NCBI GenBank assembly: GCA_035650355.1 | Contig: DASRHT010000072.1 | Location: 1-64,000 of the forward strand | Direction of reading: 5' to 3' | DNA: 64,000 nt | Origin: DASRHT01 sp035650355 | Lineage (GTDB): Bacteria; Chloroflexota; Ktedonobacteria; Ktedonobacterales; Ktedonobacteraceae | Part shown: positions 8,897-18,980 of the stretch, piece by piece | Layout of the letters: each line of letters starts with the position of its first letter | How positions within the stretch are numbered: position 1 is the stretch's first letter | Made by a program: the position numbers and the translations under genes | Notes under the pieces: model-generated | The model's input: the letters and a program-made list of their open reading frames with translations, nothing else | The model's database searches: none | What the model was told of the DNA's origin: nothing

Positions 8897-11800
8897 ATGG
8901 CTGTCGCAGTGGATAACATTGAAGATATCTACGAGCTTTCTCCTATGCAGCGGGGTATGTTGTTCCATACCCTGTATGCGCCTCACTCGGGAGTATACAT
9001 GGAGCAGGCTCTTCTCAGCATGGAGGGTCCTCTCGATTTTACCATCCTTGCCGAAGCCTGGCAGCGCGTTGTAGCGCGGCATCCTACGCTGCGCACAGCC
9101 TTTCTCTGGGAGGAGCTGGATGAGCCAATGCAGGTGGTCTATCAGACTGTGCAGGTCCCCTGGGCACGCTACGACTGGCGAGAACTGACCTCTGCCGAGC
9201 AACACAGCAAGCTCGAAGAGTTGGTAACCGCGGATCGCGTGCTTGGCTTTGATCTTGCTCAGCCACCGCTGTTACGCCTGACGCTCTTACACATCTCCAA
9301 TGATATACACTTCTTGCTTTTGACTCACCATCACCTCCTGCTCGACGGCTGGTCCCTCACGATCATCTTACAAGAGGTTACGAGCGCCTACGAGACGCTG
9401 CATGCTAGACGAGAGCCACACTTCCAGAACAGGCGGCCTTATCGAGATTACATTGGCTGGCTACACCGCCAGAATCTTACAGAGGCCGAAACTTTCTGGC
9501 GGCATTATTTACAGGGCTTTACTTCGCCCACCCCGCTTATGCTCGGGACCTCAGCGCCTGGAGAACAGATCGGAACCCAAATACCCTCGCCTGCTCAGCA
9601 AGATCTCACAGAAAAACGCGAGTTCAGGTTGCAAGGCGGCAGACCCGTGGAGTTGCAAGGGATCGCACTTTCGCAAGAGACGACGACCGCGCTCAATATC
9701 TTCGCGCGTCGGCATCAGCTTACCTTGAACACGCTGGTGCAGGGAGCATGGGCGCTTTTATTGAGCCATTACAACGTTGGAGCCGATCATGCACCAGGTG
9801 GCATTGCCGATATCGTCTTTGGCGCTACCGTGGCCGGACGCCCTGCCGACCTGATAGGGGCAGAGGCGATGGTCGGCCTTTTTATTAATACCCTCCCGGT
9901 GCGAGTGCAGGTTACAGCGCAAACTACCCTCCTTCCCTGGCTGACACAAGTGCAGGCGCAGCAGGTGGAAGCGCGCCAATACGATTACACGCCGCTGGTA
10001 CAGGTACATGGCTGGAGCGAGGTTCCGCGTGGACAACCCCTCTTTGAGTGCCTGGTAGTTTTTGAGAATTATCAGGCGGCAAGTTGGGATGAGTCCGGCG
10101 CAGACGAGGCTGAAACTATCCGCCTGCGCTTCTTGCAGTCCCTGGAACAAACAAATTATCCGCTGGTGCTGGTGGTAGTGCCGGGACCAGAGCTAGAGAT
10201 CCTGCTTGGTTATGAAATTGCCCGCTTTACGCCTGCTGCGATGCGTCGCGCTCTGGACTTTTTACGTACCTTGTTGAACAGTTTCATGGCTTATCCCCAG
10301 GCACGCCTGGCGGATATATCCCTGTTAAACGAGACCGAGCGCAAGCAAATGCTGTCCCGATGGCATAAGGCCGAAATGGCAGCTATATATCCACAGGATA
10401 CGACGCTTCTTCAGTTATTCCAGCAGCAGGTCTCGCGCACGCCTGAAGCCATAGCCCTGACTTGTGACGATGCAACAGGCAAGGAGGAGGCATACTTACG
10501 GGTGCCCTCCGTCCTGACCTATGCTGAACTGGATCGGCGCTCAAACCAGCTTGCACACTACTTGCGCCGCTCAGGCGTAGGTCCAGAAGCGCAGGTGGGG
10601 TTGTGCATGGAACGCTCCCTTGACCTGATGATTGGCTTGCTGGGGATTCTCAAGGCTGGAGGGGCCTATGTGCCGCTGGACCCCGGCTATCCACCAGAAC
10701 GGCTCGCCTTCATGCTCGCTGACATCCAGTCGCACCCGGCAGGAACTGCTCCATCGCTTGATGATCATCGACGGCGGCCATCGCTTGTACTAACACAGCA
10801 TAAGCTGCTGGCCCAACTTGCTTCCCCGCACGCCCGCTTCATTTGCCTTGATACCGAGTGGCCCGCTATCGAACAGGAATGCTGCGATCCCCCTCACGTA
10901 AGCTTGCTGCCCGACAATGCCGCCTATGTCATTTATACCTCCGGCTCGACCGGTGCTCCTAAAGGCGTGGTAGTATCGCATCTGGCGCTGCTCAATCATT
11001 GCGTAGCGATTGGTCAACGCTACCAGTTGCACGCCGCCGACCGGGTGCTCCATTTTGCATCGATCAGCTTCGATGTTGCATTGGAAGAGCTTTTCCCCTC
11101 ATGGCTGCATGGAGCAACGGTGGTCATCTGGCCTGAACCCATTGCCCCTTCGCCGACGGAGTTTTCGCGCTTCGTGGCCACAGAATATTTGACGGTTCTC
11201 AACCTCCCCTCCTCCTACTGGCATGAATGGGTCTCGGAGCTTTCGCGTTCCCGCAGCCAGCCTTCTGCCAGCCTCCGATGCATGATCGTGGGCAGTGAAA
11301 AGGTCTCGGTCGCCCATGTGAACGCGTGGCGCGATCTCGTACCGCCTTCGGTCACCTGGTACAATGCCTATGGGCTAACGGAAACCACCATCACGACGCT
11401 GCTCTATGAGTTGTCCGCCGCCAGAGCAGGGGAGCCTGTGGTATCGCTGCCCATCGGTCAGCCGCTTGCCAACACTCAGGCATACGTCCTGGATGCACAC
11501 ATGCAGCCCGTCCCGGTGGACATGCCCGGCGAGCTATACATTGGCGGGGCCGGGCTGGCACGCGGCTACCTGCACCGTCCAGAGTTGACGGCGGAACGTT
11601 TCGTACCTCATCCGTTCGTGGGGACCTCTTACGATCAATCGGGCTCCCACGATCAATCGGGGAGCTACAGCGCGTCCAGGCCGTACGAACAAGGGCTGCG
11701 GCTTTACCGAACCGGTGACCTGGTACGCTATCAAGAAAATGGCAACATCGAATTTCTCGGACGCGTAGACTCTCAGGTGAAATTACGCGGCTTCCGCATT

Positions 11801-14800
11801 GAGTTAGGCGAGATTGAGACATTACTGAGCTGGCATGCAGCAGTAAAAGATGCGGTGGTGCTGGCCCGTGAGGATACGCCTGATGCCACACGCCTCGTCG
11901 CGTATATCATTCCCGTTCGGCCAGCGCTTTCTATCGTCAGTCAGTTGCGTACCTATCTTCAGGACCGATTGCCTCCCTATATGATACCGGCGGCTTTCGT
12001 GCTCCTTGATACATTCCCGCGCAGCCCCTCCGGCAAAATTAATTATCATGCGCTGCCCACCCCTGAACAGCAGCAAGCAATCGCTGATGAGGCATATCTA
12101 GCCCCACGCACTCCCATTGAAGAAATACTGGCAGGTATCTGGGCTGCCGTATTACAGTTGGAACGCGTTAGCCGCCTGGATAACTTTTTTAAACTTGGAG
12201 GGCATTCCTTGCAGGCTACCCAGGTGGTGGCGCGGTTACGGGAAGTTTTGCAGCTTGAACTCCCTGTGCGAGCGATCTATGACGCTCCGACCATCCCCGC
12301 GCTCGCCTCATCTATCGAAAAAGCCAGGCAGCGCACACAGGGGCAGCTTCTCCCATCCATCCAGACTGCCGACCGCAGCGGCCCGCTTCCACTTTCATTC
12401 GCACAACTGCGGCTCTGGTTCCTTGACCAGTTGCAGGCAGATAGCCCGCTTTACAACATCCCCGGCTCTTTTTCTATTAGAGGTTCGTTGGACGTGATGG
12501 CGCTAGAGCAAAGCCTGAATGATCTTGTCCTGCGCCACGAGCCATTACGTACGACCTTCGCCATGCACAACGAGCAACCGGTACAAATCATCGCCCCGCA
12601 TGCATTTTTTCCGTTGCCTGTAATCGACCTATCAAGCATAGCGGCAAATTCAAGGCCACATGCCGTCATCCATCTGGCAAACGTGGAGGCGCAACGCCCA
12701 TTTAATTTGCAGCGTGGCCCCCTGCTGCGCACCATGCTGCTGCGCCTGAACGCGCAAGAACATGTGCTTTTGCTAACGCTTCATCATATCGTGGCCGATG
12801 GCTGGTCGGCAGATATATTTTTCGATGAGCTGGATGCCTGCTATATTGCTCGCACCACCGGTATAGCCGCGCAACTGCCGGAACTGCCAATTCAGTATGC
12901 GGATTATGCCTGCTGGCAACAGCAATGGTTGCAAGGGGAAGTGCTTGAGCAGCAACTGGCCTACTGGCGGACGCAACTGGCGGGAATTCCGCCTGTGCTG
13001 GATCTCCCCACCGATCACCCCCGTCCTGCCGTACAGACCACTCATGGCGCTCGCTCTCCCTTCTCATTCTCCCCCACTCTAAGCGCCCGGCTCAAAGCCT
13101 TGAGCCAGCAGGAGGGGGTAACGCTGTTCATGACCTTGCTGGCTGCCCTTCAGACGCTGCTATCTCGCTACAGTGGGCAGACCGACATCGTTATCGGCTC
13201 TCCTATTGCCGGACGCACCCGCATTGAGGTTGAGCGGCTGATCGGTTTTTTCGTCAACACGCTGGCATTGCGTAGCGACCTGTCGGACAATCCTCGCTTC
13301 AAAGATCTGCTGATCCAGGTGCGTGAAATGACGCTGGCCGCTTATGCGCATCAGGAACTGCCATTTGAGAAACTGGTGGAGGAGCTACAGCTAGAGCGCA
13401 GTTTAAGCCAGTCGCCGCTTTTCCAGGTACTTTTCGTGCTCCAGAATATCTCGTCTCATGGCATCAATACCCATCCAGTCAAGCAGGGGCTAAATCTGGA
13501 GCCATTGGAGATAGATAGTGGAACGGCGAAATTCGACCTTTTATTCGAATTGATAGAGACTTCCCAGAATCTAGAGGGATACGTCGAATATAACACCGAT
13601 CTGTTTGAGGCGGCAACGATCCAGCGCATGATCGGGCATTACACCACCATGCTGGAAAGCATCGTCGCCGACCCTGAACAGCGCATTGCTACGTTACCCT
13701 TGTTGACAGCAGTCGAAAGGTTGCAACTGCTCCAGGAATGGAATACTATCCATCAAGCTTCGCCCCAACATCAATCGCTGCCTGCGCTGTTTGAAGCACA
13801 GGCTGTGCGCACGCCCGACAAAGTGGCGATAATCTGCGCAGAACAGCAGATCACATACCGGGAACTGAATGAGCGCGCGAACCAGCTAGCCCATTATCTG
13901 CAACATCTGGGCATTGGTCCAGAGTCGCCGGTTGGCCTCTGCCTTAAACGCTCCCTGGAAATGATCGTTGGCGTGATGGGCATTCTTAAAGCAGGAGGCG
14001 CCTATGTCCCGCTTGATCCTGCTTACCCCTCCCAACGGCTCTCTTTCTTGCTGCTGGATACAAACATGCCTGTTCTACTCACACAACAACATTTGCTGGA
14101 ACGATTGCCAGAGGTAGCAGCGCATCGTGAAGCCGGTCGTTATCCTCATGTGCTTTGTTTAGATACTCAATGGCGGCAGGTAGGAACTCAGCCAAAAGTC
14201 AGACCGCGGAACCAAGTTACGCCTGACAACCTGGCGTATATCATTTATACTTCGGGCTCCACTGGTATGCCCAAAGGTGTGGCGATGCCGCATGCCTCGC
14301 TGGTCAATCTCTTCACCTGGCAACACCAGCTTTCTCATCTTTCTGCGGACACGCGCACCTTGCAATTTGCCTCGCTGAGCTTCGATGTTGCCTCTCAGGA
14401 AATCTTCTGCACGCTGGGCTTCGGTCAAACGCTGGTCCTGATCTCCGAGGAGCGACGACGTGATCCCGCGGAACTCCTCGCGCTCCTGATGCATGAGGCT
14501 ATTGAACGGCTATTTCTCCCTGTCATCGTGTTACAACAACTTGCTGAAGTTGTCCAGGAGGCAGAGGACGTTCCGGCGATGCTGCGCGAGATAATCACAG
14601 CCGGAGAGCAGTTACAGATTACGCCCCAGGTGGTCAACCTGTTTAAGATGCTCGGGAACTGTCGGCTGTATAATCAGTACGGTCCCTCCGAAAGCCATGT
14701 GGTTTCTATGTATTTACTAGCAGGAGATCCCCAGAGCTGGCCCGTATCTCCTGCCATCGGGCGACCTATCGACAACATTGAACTATATGTGCTGGATAGC

Positions 14801-17800
14801 CACATGCAGCCGGTTCCCGTGGGCATCCCTGGCGAATTGTATATTGGAGGCAGAGGCCTGGCTCGCGGCTATCTGGCCCGTCCTGACCTGACGGCAGAAC
14901 GCTTCGTGCCCCATCCCTCTGGCCCTACGCTAGGGGCTCGCCTCTATAAAACTGGAGATCGCGTTTGTTATCTGCCCGATGGCAATCTGCAATTTCTGGG
15001 GCGGCTGGATCAACAGGTGAAGATTCGCGGCTTCCGTATCGAGCCTGGAGAGATTGAAGCGATACTCAATCACCATCCAGCAGTGTCCGAAGCAGTTGTC
15101 CTGGTGCGAGAGGACACTCCCGGGGAAAAACGCCTGGTCGCCTATGTGGTGACGCAGCAGGATGCCTCTCCTCCCACCAGCGCACAATTACGGCAGTATC
15201 TCCAGGCCCAACTGCCTGATTATATGCTGCCCACACACTTTGTTCTGCTGGATGCGATCCCTCTCACCCCCAATGGGAAGGTGAACCGCCATATCCTGCC
15301 CGCTCCTGACGCTGCGGAACGTGCGCAAGGAAACGGCTCTCCCACGGCACAGACGCTCGTGGAGGCCGTTCTTCTAGCTATCTGGTCGGATATGCTGCAC
15401 ATCCATCGCGTGGACGTGCAAGATAATTTCTTCGAGCTGGGCGGTCATTCGCTGCTAGCAACACGGCTGATCGCGCGCATACGTGCAGCATTTCAAGTCG
15501 AGATACCCTTGCGGGCTGTTTTTGAAACGCCAACATTCAGCGGCCTGGCAGCGCGGATCGAAGCCGCCAGAACGGATACTTCCAGAGTTACGGCGGTACC
15601 ACCCCTCATGCCGCGCTCACAGGAGCAGATCCTGCCGCTCTCCTATGCTCAAGAGCGACTATGGTTTCTGCATCAGCTTGAGCCTGCGAGCCCGGCCTAC
15701 AATATCCCGGTAACGTTGCAGATCCAGGGCGATCTCAATAGAGCTGCGCTACAGGAGAGCCTGAATGCCTTGATTCTGCGCCAGGAAGTACTGCGCACCA
15801 CCTTTACCGTAATCGATGGCATTCCTCGACAAACAATCGCATCTCAGTTCTCCATTGATCTACAAATCGAGGATCTGGGCAATTTACAGGGGGAGATGCA
15901 GCAGCAGGAATTACATCGGTACACGACCCGGCAGGTCTCTCAGCCCTTTAATTTAAGTCAGGGACCGCTATTACGGGCCTCGCTGCTGCGATTGAGCGCC
16001 TGTGAGCACATCTTGCTCCTCACCATCCATCATAGTATCGCTGACGGCTGGTCAACCAGTATTCTGGTAAACGAACTGAACGCGATTTATAGTGCTATTG
16101 TCGCCGGAGATCCCATCTCCTTACCTGCGCTACCTATTCAGTATGCGGATTATGCCCTCTGGCAGCGTCAATGGCTGCAAGGCGAGCTATTGGAGCAACA
16201 GGTTGCTTACTGGCGCAACCAGTTAGCGGACGCTCCGACAGTGCTGAACCTGCCCACCGATCATCCTCGTCCCGCGTCACCAACATACCGGGGCGATGCC
16301 TGCTTTATCCAGCTTTCGCCCGCTCTGAGTCATGAACTACACGCGCTCAGCCGAAGGGAGGCGGTGACGCTCTTTATGACGCTGTTGGCAGCCTTCCAGG
16401 CGCTGCTGTTCCGTTACTCGGGGCAAACGGATATCGTCGTGGGCACGCCCATCGCCGGACGAGCGCGCAGCGAGTTGGAGGGGCTGATCGGCCTCTTTAT
16501 CAACACCCTGGCTCTGCGCGTTGATCTATCGGGCGATCCATCGTTTCACAGTCTGCTGGCGCGAGTACGGGAGGTCTGTCTGGCAGCATATACGCATCAG
16601 GATCTGCCATTTGGCAAAGTGGTTGAAGCTGTACAGCCCGAACGCAGCTTGAGCCATCACCCACTTTTCCAGGTCATGTTTATCTTGCAAAATGCTCCCA
16701 TAGGAGTGCAATTTATCGCACCGCCAGAGAACGAAGGGAATGTATTGCAGCCTTATCCGGCGGCCCTCGACAATGCAACGACCAAGTTCGACCTGACCGT
16801 CGAACTGATGGATTCGCCCGATGGCGTGCATGGCATAGTGGAATATACTACCGACCTGTTTGAACGCGCCACCATCGAACGGCTCATCATGCACTATCAA
16901 ATGCTGCTCGCAGGAATCGTAGCCAATCCCAACGAGAAACTTTCCTTGCTGCCCCTGCTCGATGAAGCTGAACGGCGCCGCCTGCTCGTTGATTGGAATG
17001 CAACGACTACCAACGCTATCTCCGATATCCGGGTGCATCAACTTTTTGCAGAGCAGGCTGCACGTACGCCTGACGCTGTCGCCTTATCTTACAAAGCGCA
17101 TCATGGCGAGCCGCTCATCCTTACCTACCTGGAACTTAACCAGCTTGCCGATCAGCTTGCCCATACATTACGAGCAAAAGGAGTGCGACCGGAGGTAACC
17201 GTTGCGCTGTATATGGAACGCTCTCCAGCAATGGTCATAGCTGTGCTGGGTATCCTCAAAGCAGGCGGGGCCTATCTTCCTCTGGATAAAACCTCTCCCC
17301 GTGAACGGCTTACCTTTATGCTGCAAGAAACTCAAGCGCCGCTGGTGCTCACCAATCAGCAAATGCAGCAAAGCCTCCCTCCCTATCAAGGGCAGGTGAT
17401 CTGCCTGGACGACCACGAGGCTCTGCCACAAAATGTAGAGCGAGCCAACCCGACCAGCGAGGTCACAGGAGCCAACCTCGCCTATATCATCTATACTTCT
17501 GGCTCAACAGGCCGGCCTAAGGGCGTCATGATTACGCACCAGGGACTGAGCAACTATCTTGCCTGGTGCATCCGCGCCTATCGCGTCAAGCAGGGGCAGG
17601 GAGCGGTCCTGCACTCTTCGCTGGCCTCTGATCTGACGGTGACCAGTTTGTTCGCGCCGTTACTGACGGGGCAGCGTCTGGAAGTGTTGCCCGAAGAGCA
17701 GGGCATTGAGGCGCTGGGGAATGCGTTGCGGGAGGCCGACGATCTGAGCCTGGTCAAGCTCACGCCAGCTCATCTGACGCTCCTGGCTGATCAACTGGCA

Positions 17801-18934
17801 GGCAAGGATGTGTCCGGGCGGGCGCGGGTTTTCGTCGTTGGCGGAGAGGCGTTACGGCAGGAACATGTAAGCTTCTGGCAAGCTCATGCACCGGAGATGA
17901 GATTAATCAACGAGTATGGACCAACCGAGACCGTGGTTGGCTGCTGCGTCTACGAACTGGCTCCCGACGATATTCGCTCGGAAACTGCCATGATTCCCAT
18001 TGGGCGGCCCATTGCCAATACCCGGCTCTACTTGCTCGACCAGGCCTTGCAGCCGGTGCCCATCGGTGTTCAAGGCGAACTCTACATCGGCGGCGCAGGT
18101 GTGGCCCGGGGCTATTTGCAACGACCAGATTTGACGGCGGAACGCTTCTTACCCGATCCCTTCGCGGGGATCTCCCACGATCAAGCGGCGAGCCACGGCC
18201 CGTCGGAGCCAGGGGCGCGCCTCTATCGCAGCGGCGATCTGGCCCGCTACTTGCCAGATGGCACCATCGAGTTTCTGGGGCGCAATGACTCTCAGGTGAA
18301 GCTACGGGGCTACCGCTTCGAACTGGGGGAGATTGAGGCCGTCTTGAAGGGGCATCCGGCAGTGCAGGAAGCAGTCGTCCTGCTGCAAGAAAGGGCAACG
18401 GCGCTTGCCAGGGAGAGGCAACTGGCCGCCTATCTGGTGGGACAGGCTGATGCCACGCTTACAGCGGCGGAATTGCGCACTTATTTACGCGCCCACTTGC
18501 CGGATTATATGGTCCCCGCCTTCTATACCATGCTGGATGAGATGCCGCTTCTACCCAATAATAAGATCAATCGGCAGGCGTTGCCTGGTATTGGACAGGC
18601 CAGCGATGAGCTGGAGGGAGCGGCAGGAGGAGAGCCGCGCAATCAGGTTGAGGAAGCGCTGGCTAACATCTGGGCGCAAGTCCTGGGGCGCAAGCGGGTC
18701 GGTATTTACGACAACTTCTTCGATCTCGGCGGGCACTCTCTTTTAATTACACAGGTGATCTCGCGGGTGCGTGAGAGCTTGCAGGTTGAGCTGCCATTGC
18801 GCACGCTCTTCGAAAAGCCCACCATTGCCGATTTCGCTGAAGCTGTCATCCAACAGGAACTCGCGCAGGTAGATGAGGATGAGTTGCGGCAAATGTTAGC
18901 AGAGCTAGAAGAATTTTCTCCTGACGAGGTGTAA
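8897..18934 (+). CDS. Three-module NRPS: C-A-PCP, C-A-PCP, C-A-PCP (unassigned, Pro, Asn)
   Basis: A 3345-residue synthetase. Domains by residue: C1 10-440, A1 500-1045, PCP1 about 1070-1135 (GGHSL near 1101), C2 1160-1590, A2 1610-2125, PCP2 near 2181, C3 2245-2680, A3 2700-3220, PCP3 near 3278. All three C domains keep HHxxxDG (HHLLLDG, HHIVADG, HHSIADG). C1 opens with LSPMQRGMLFH, typical of C domains that accept a D-residue from an upstream E domain; C2 and C3 look like ordinary LCL domains. Pocket codes read by alignment are A1 D-V-E-N-I-G-A-I-T (no confident match), A2 D-V-Q-L-I-A-Q-V-V (proline, one change at 322) and A3 D-L-T-K-V-G-E-V-G (asparagine). The acidic C-terminal helix (DEDELRQMLAELEEF) is probably a docking segment for the next protein. 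ACAGGAG precedes the ATG. Confidence 0.95.
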   Translation: MAVAVDNIEDIYELSPMQRGMLFHTLYAPHSGVYMEQALLSMEGPLDFTILAEAWQRVVARHPTLRTAFLWEELDEPMQVVYQTVQVPWARYDWRELTSAEQHSKLEELVTADRVLGFDLAQPPLLRLTLLHISNDIHFLLLTHHHLLLDGWSLTIILQEVTSAYETLHARREPHFQNRRPYRDYIGWLHRQNLTEAETFWRHYLQGFTSPTPLMLGTSAPGEQIGTQIPSPAQQDLTEKREFRLQGGRPVELQGIALSQETTTALNIFARRHQLTLNTLVQGAWALLLSHYNVGADHAPGGIADIVFGATVAGRPADLIGAEAMVGLFINTLPVRVQVTAQTTLLPWLTQVQAQQVEARQYDYTPLVQVHGWSEVPRGQPLFECLVVFENYQAASWDESGADEAETIRLRFLQSLEQTNYPLVLVVVPGPELEILLGYEIARFTPAAMRRALDFLRTLLNSFMAYPQARLADISLLNETERKQMLSRWHKAEMAAIYPQDTTLLQLFQQQVSRTPEAIALTCDDATGKEEAYLRVPSVLTYAELDRRSNQLAHYLRRSGVGPEAQVGLCMERSLDLMIGLLGILKAGGAYVPLDPGYPPERLAFMLADIQSHPAGTAPSLDDHRRRPSLVLTQHKLLAQLASPHARFICLDTEWPAIEQECCDPPHVSLLPDNAAYVIYTSGSTGAPKGVVVSHLALLNHCVAIGQRYQLHAADRVLHFASISFDVALEELFPSWLHGATVVIWPEPIAPSPTEFSRFVATEYLTVLNLPSSYWHEWVSELSRSRSQPSASLRCMIVGSEKVSVAHVNAWRDLVPPSVTWYNAYGLTETTITTLLYELSAARAGEPVVSLPIGQPLANTQAYVLDAHMQPVPVDMPGELYIGGAGLARGYLHRPELTAERFVPHPFVGTSYDQSGSHDQSGSYSASRPYEQGLRLYRTGDLVRYQENGNIEFLGRVDSQVKLRGFRIELGEIETLLSWHAAVKDAVVLAREDTPDATRLVAYIIPVRPALSIVSQLRTYLQDRLPPYMIPAAFVLLDTFPRSPSGKINYHALPTPEQQQAIADEAYLAPRTPIEEILAGIWAAVLQLERVSRLDNFFKLGGHSLQATQVVARLREVLQLELPVRAIYDAPTIPALASSIEKARQRTQGQLLPSIQTADRSGPLPLSFAQLRLWFLDQLQADSPLYNIPGSFSIRGSLDVMALEQSLNDLVLRHEPLRTTFAMHNEQPVQIIAPHAFFPLPVIDLSSIAANSRPHAVIHLANVEAQRPFNLQRGPLLRTMLLRLNAQEHVLLLTLHHIVADGWSADIFFDELDACYIARTTGIAAQLPELPIQYADYACWQQQWLQGEVLEQQLAYWRTQLAGIPPVLDLPTDHPRPAVQTTHGARSPFSFSPTLSARLKALSQQEGVTLFMTLLAALQTLLSRYSGQTDIVIGSPIAGRTRIEVERLIGFFVNTLALRSDLSDNPRFKDLLIQVREMTLAAYAHQELPFEKLVEELQLERSLSQSPLFQVLFVLQNISSHGINTHPVKQGLNLEPLEIDSGTAKFDLLFELIETSQNLEGYVEYNTDLFEAATIQRMIGHYTTMLESIVADPEQRIATLPLLTAVERLQLLQEWNTIHQASPQHQSLPALFEAQAVRTPDKVAIICAEQQITYRELNERANQLAHYLQHLGIGPESPVGLCLKRSLEMIVGVMGILKAGGAYVPLDPAYPSQRLSFLLLDTNMPVLLTQQHLLERLPEVAAHREAGRYPHVLCLDTQWRQVGTQPKVRPRNQVTPDNLAYIIYTSGSTGMPKGVAMPHASLVNLFTWQHQLSHLSADTRTLQFASLSFDVASQEIFCTLGFGQTLVLISEERRRDPAELLALLMHEAIERLFLPVIVLQQLAEVVQEAEDVPAMLREIITAGEQLQITPQVVNLFKMLGNCRLYNQYGPSESHVVSMYLLAGDPQSWPVSPAIGRPIDNIELYVLDSHMQPVPVGIPGELYIGGRGLARGYLARPDLTAERFVPHPSGPTLGARLYKTGDRVCYLPDGNLQFLGRLDQQVKIRGFRIEPGEIEAILNHHPAVSEAVVLVREDTPGEKRLVAYVVTQQDASPPTSAQLRQYLQAQLPDYMLPTHFVLLDAIPLTPNGKVNRHILPAPDAAERAQGNGSPTAQTLVEAVLLAIWSDMLHIHRVDVQDNFFELGGHSLLATRLIARIRAAFQVEIPLRAVFETPTFSGLAARIEAARTDTSRVTAVPPLMPRSQEQILPLSYAQERLWFLHQLEPASPAYNIPVTLQIQGDLNRAALQESLNALILRQEVLRTTFTVIDGIPRQTIASQFSIDLQIEDLGNLQGEMQQQELHRYTTRQVSQPFNLSQGPLLRASLLRLSACEHILLLTIHHSIADGWSTSILVNELNAIYSAIVAGDPISLPALPIQYADYALWQRQWLQGELLEQQVAYWRNQLADAPTVLNLPTDHPRPASPTYRGDACFIQLSPALSHELHALSRREAVTLFMTLLAAFQALLFRYSGQTDIVVGTPIAGRARSELEGLIGLFINTLALRVDLSGDPSFHSLLARVREVCLAAYTHQDLPFGKVVEAVQPERSLSHHPLFQVMFILQNAPIGVQFIAPPENEGNVLQPYPAALDNATTKFDLTVELMDSPDGVHGIVEYTTDLFERATIERLIMHYQMLLAGIVANPNEKLSLLPLLDEAERRRLLVDWNATTTNAISDIRVHQLFAEQAARTPDAVALSYKAHHGEPLILTYLELNQLADQLAHTLRAKGVRPEVTVALYMERSPAMVIAVLGILKAGGAYLPLDKTSPRERLTFMLQETQAPLVLTNQQMQQSLPPYQGQVICLDDHEALPQNVERANPTSEVTGANLAYIIYTSGSTGRPKGVMITHQGLSNYLAWCIRAYRVKQGQGAVLHSSLASDLTVTSLFAPLLTGQRLEVLPEEQGIEALGNALREADDLSLVKLTPAHLTLLADQLAGKDVSGRARVFVVGGEALRQEHVSFWQAHAPEMRLINEYGPTETVVGCCVYELAPDDIRSETAMIPIGRPIANTRLYLLDQALQPVPIGVQGELYIGGAGVARGYLQRPDLTAERFLPDPFAGISHDQAASHGPSEPGARLYRSGDLARYLPDGTIEFLGRNDSQVKLRGYRFELGEIEAVLKGHPAVQEAVVLLQERATALARERQLAAYLVGQADATLTAAELRTYLRAHLPDYMVPAFYTMLDEMPLLPNNKINRQALPGIGQASDELEGAAGGEPRNQVEEALANIWAQVLGRKRVGIYDNFFDLGGHSLLITQVISRVRESLQVELPLRTLFEKPTIADFAEAVIQQELAQVDEDELRQMLAELEEFSPDEV

Positions 18935-18980
18935 ACCACAAGCCTCTGTAAGATATTTATCAGTAAGGAAGGACCTGGCA

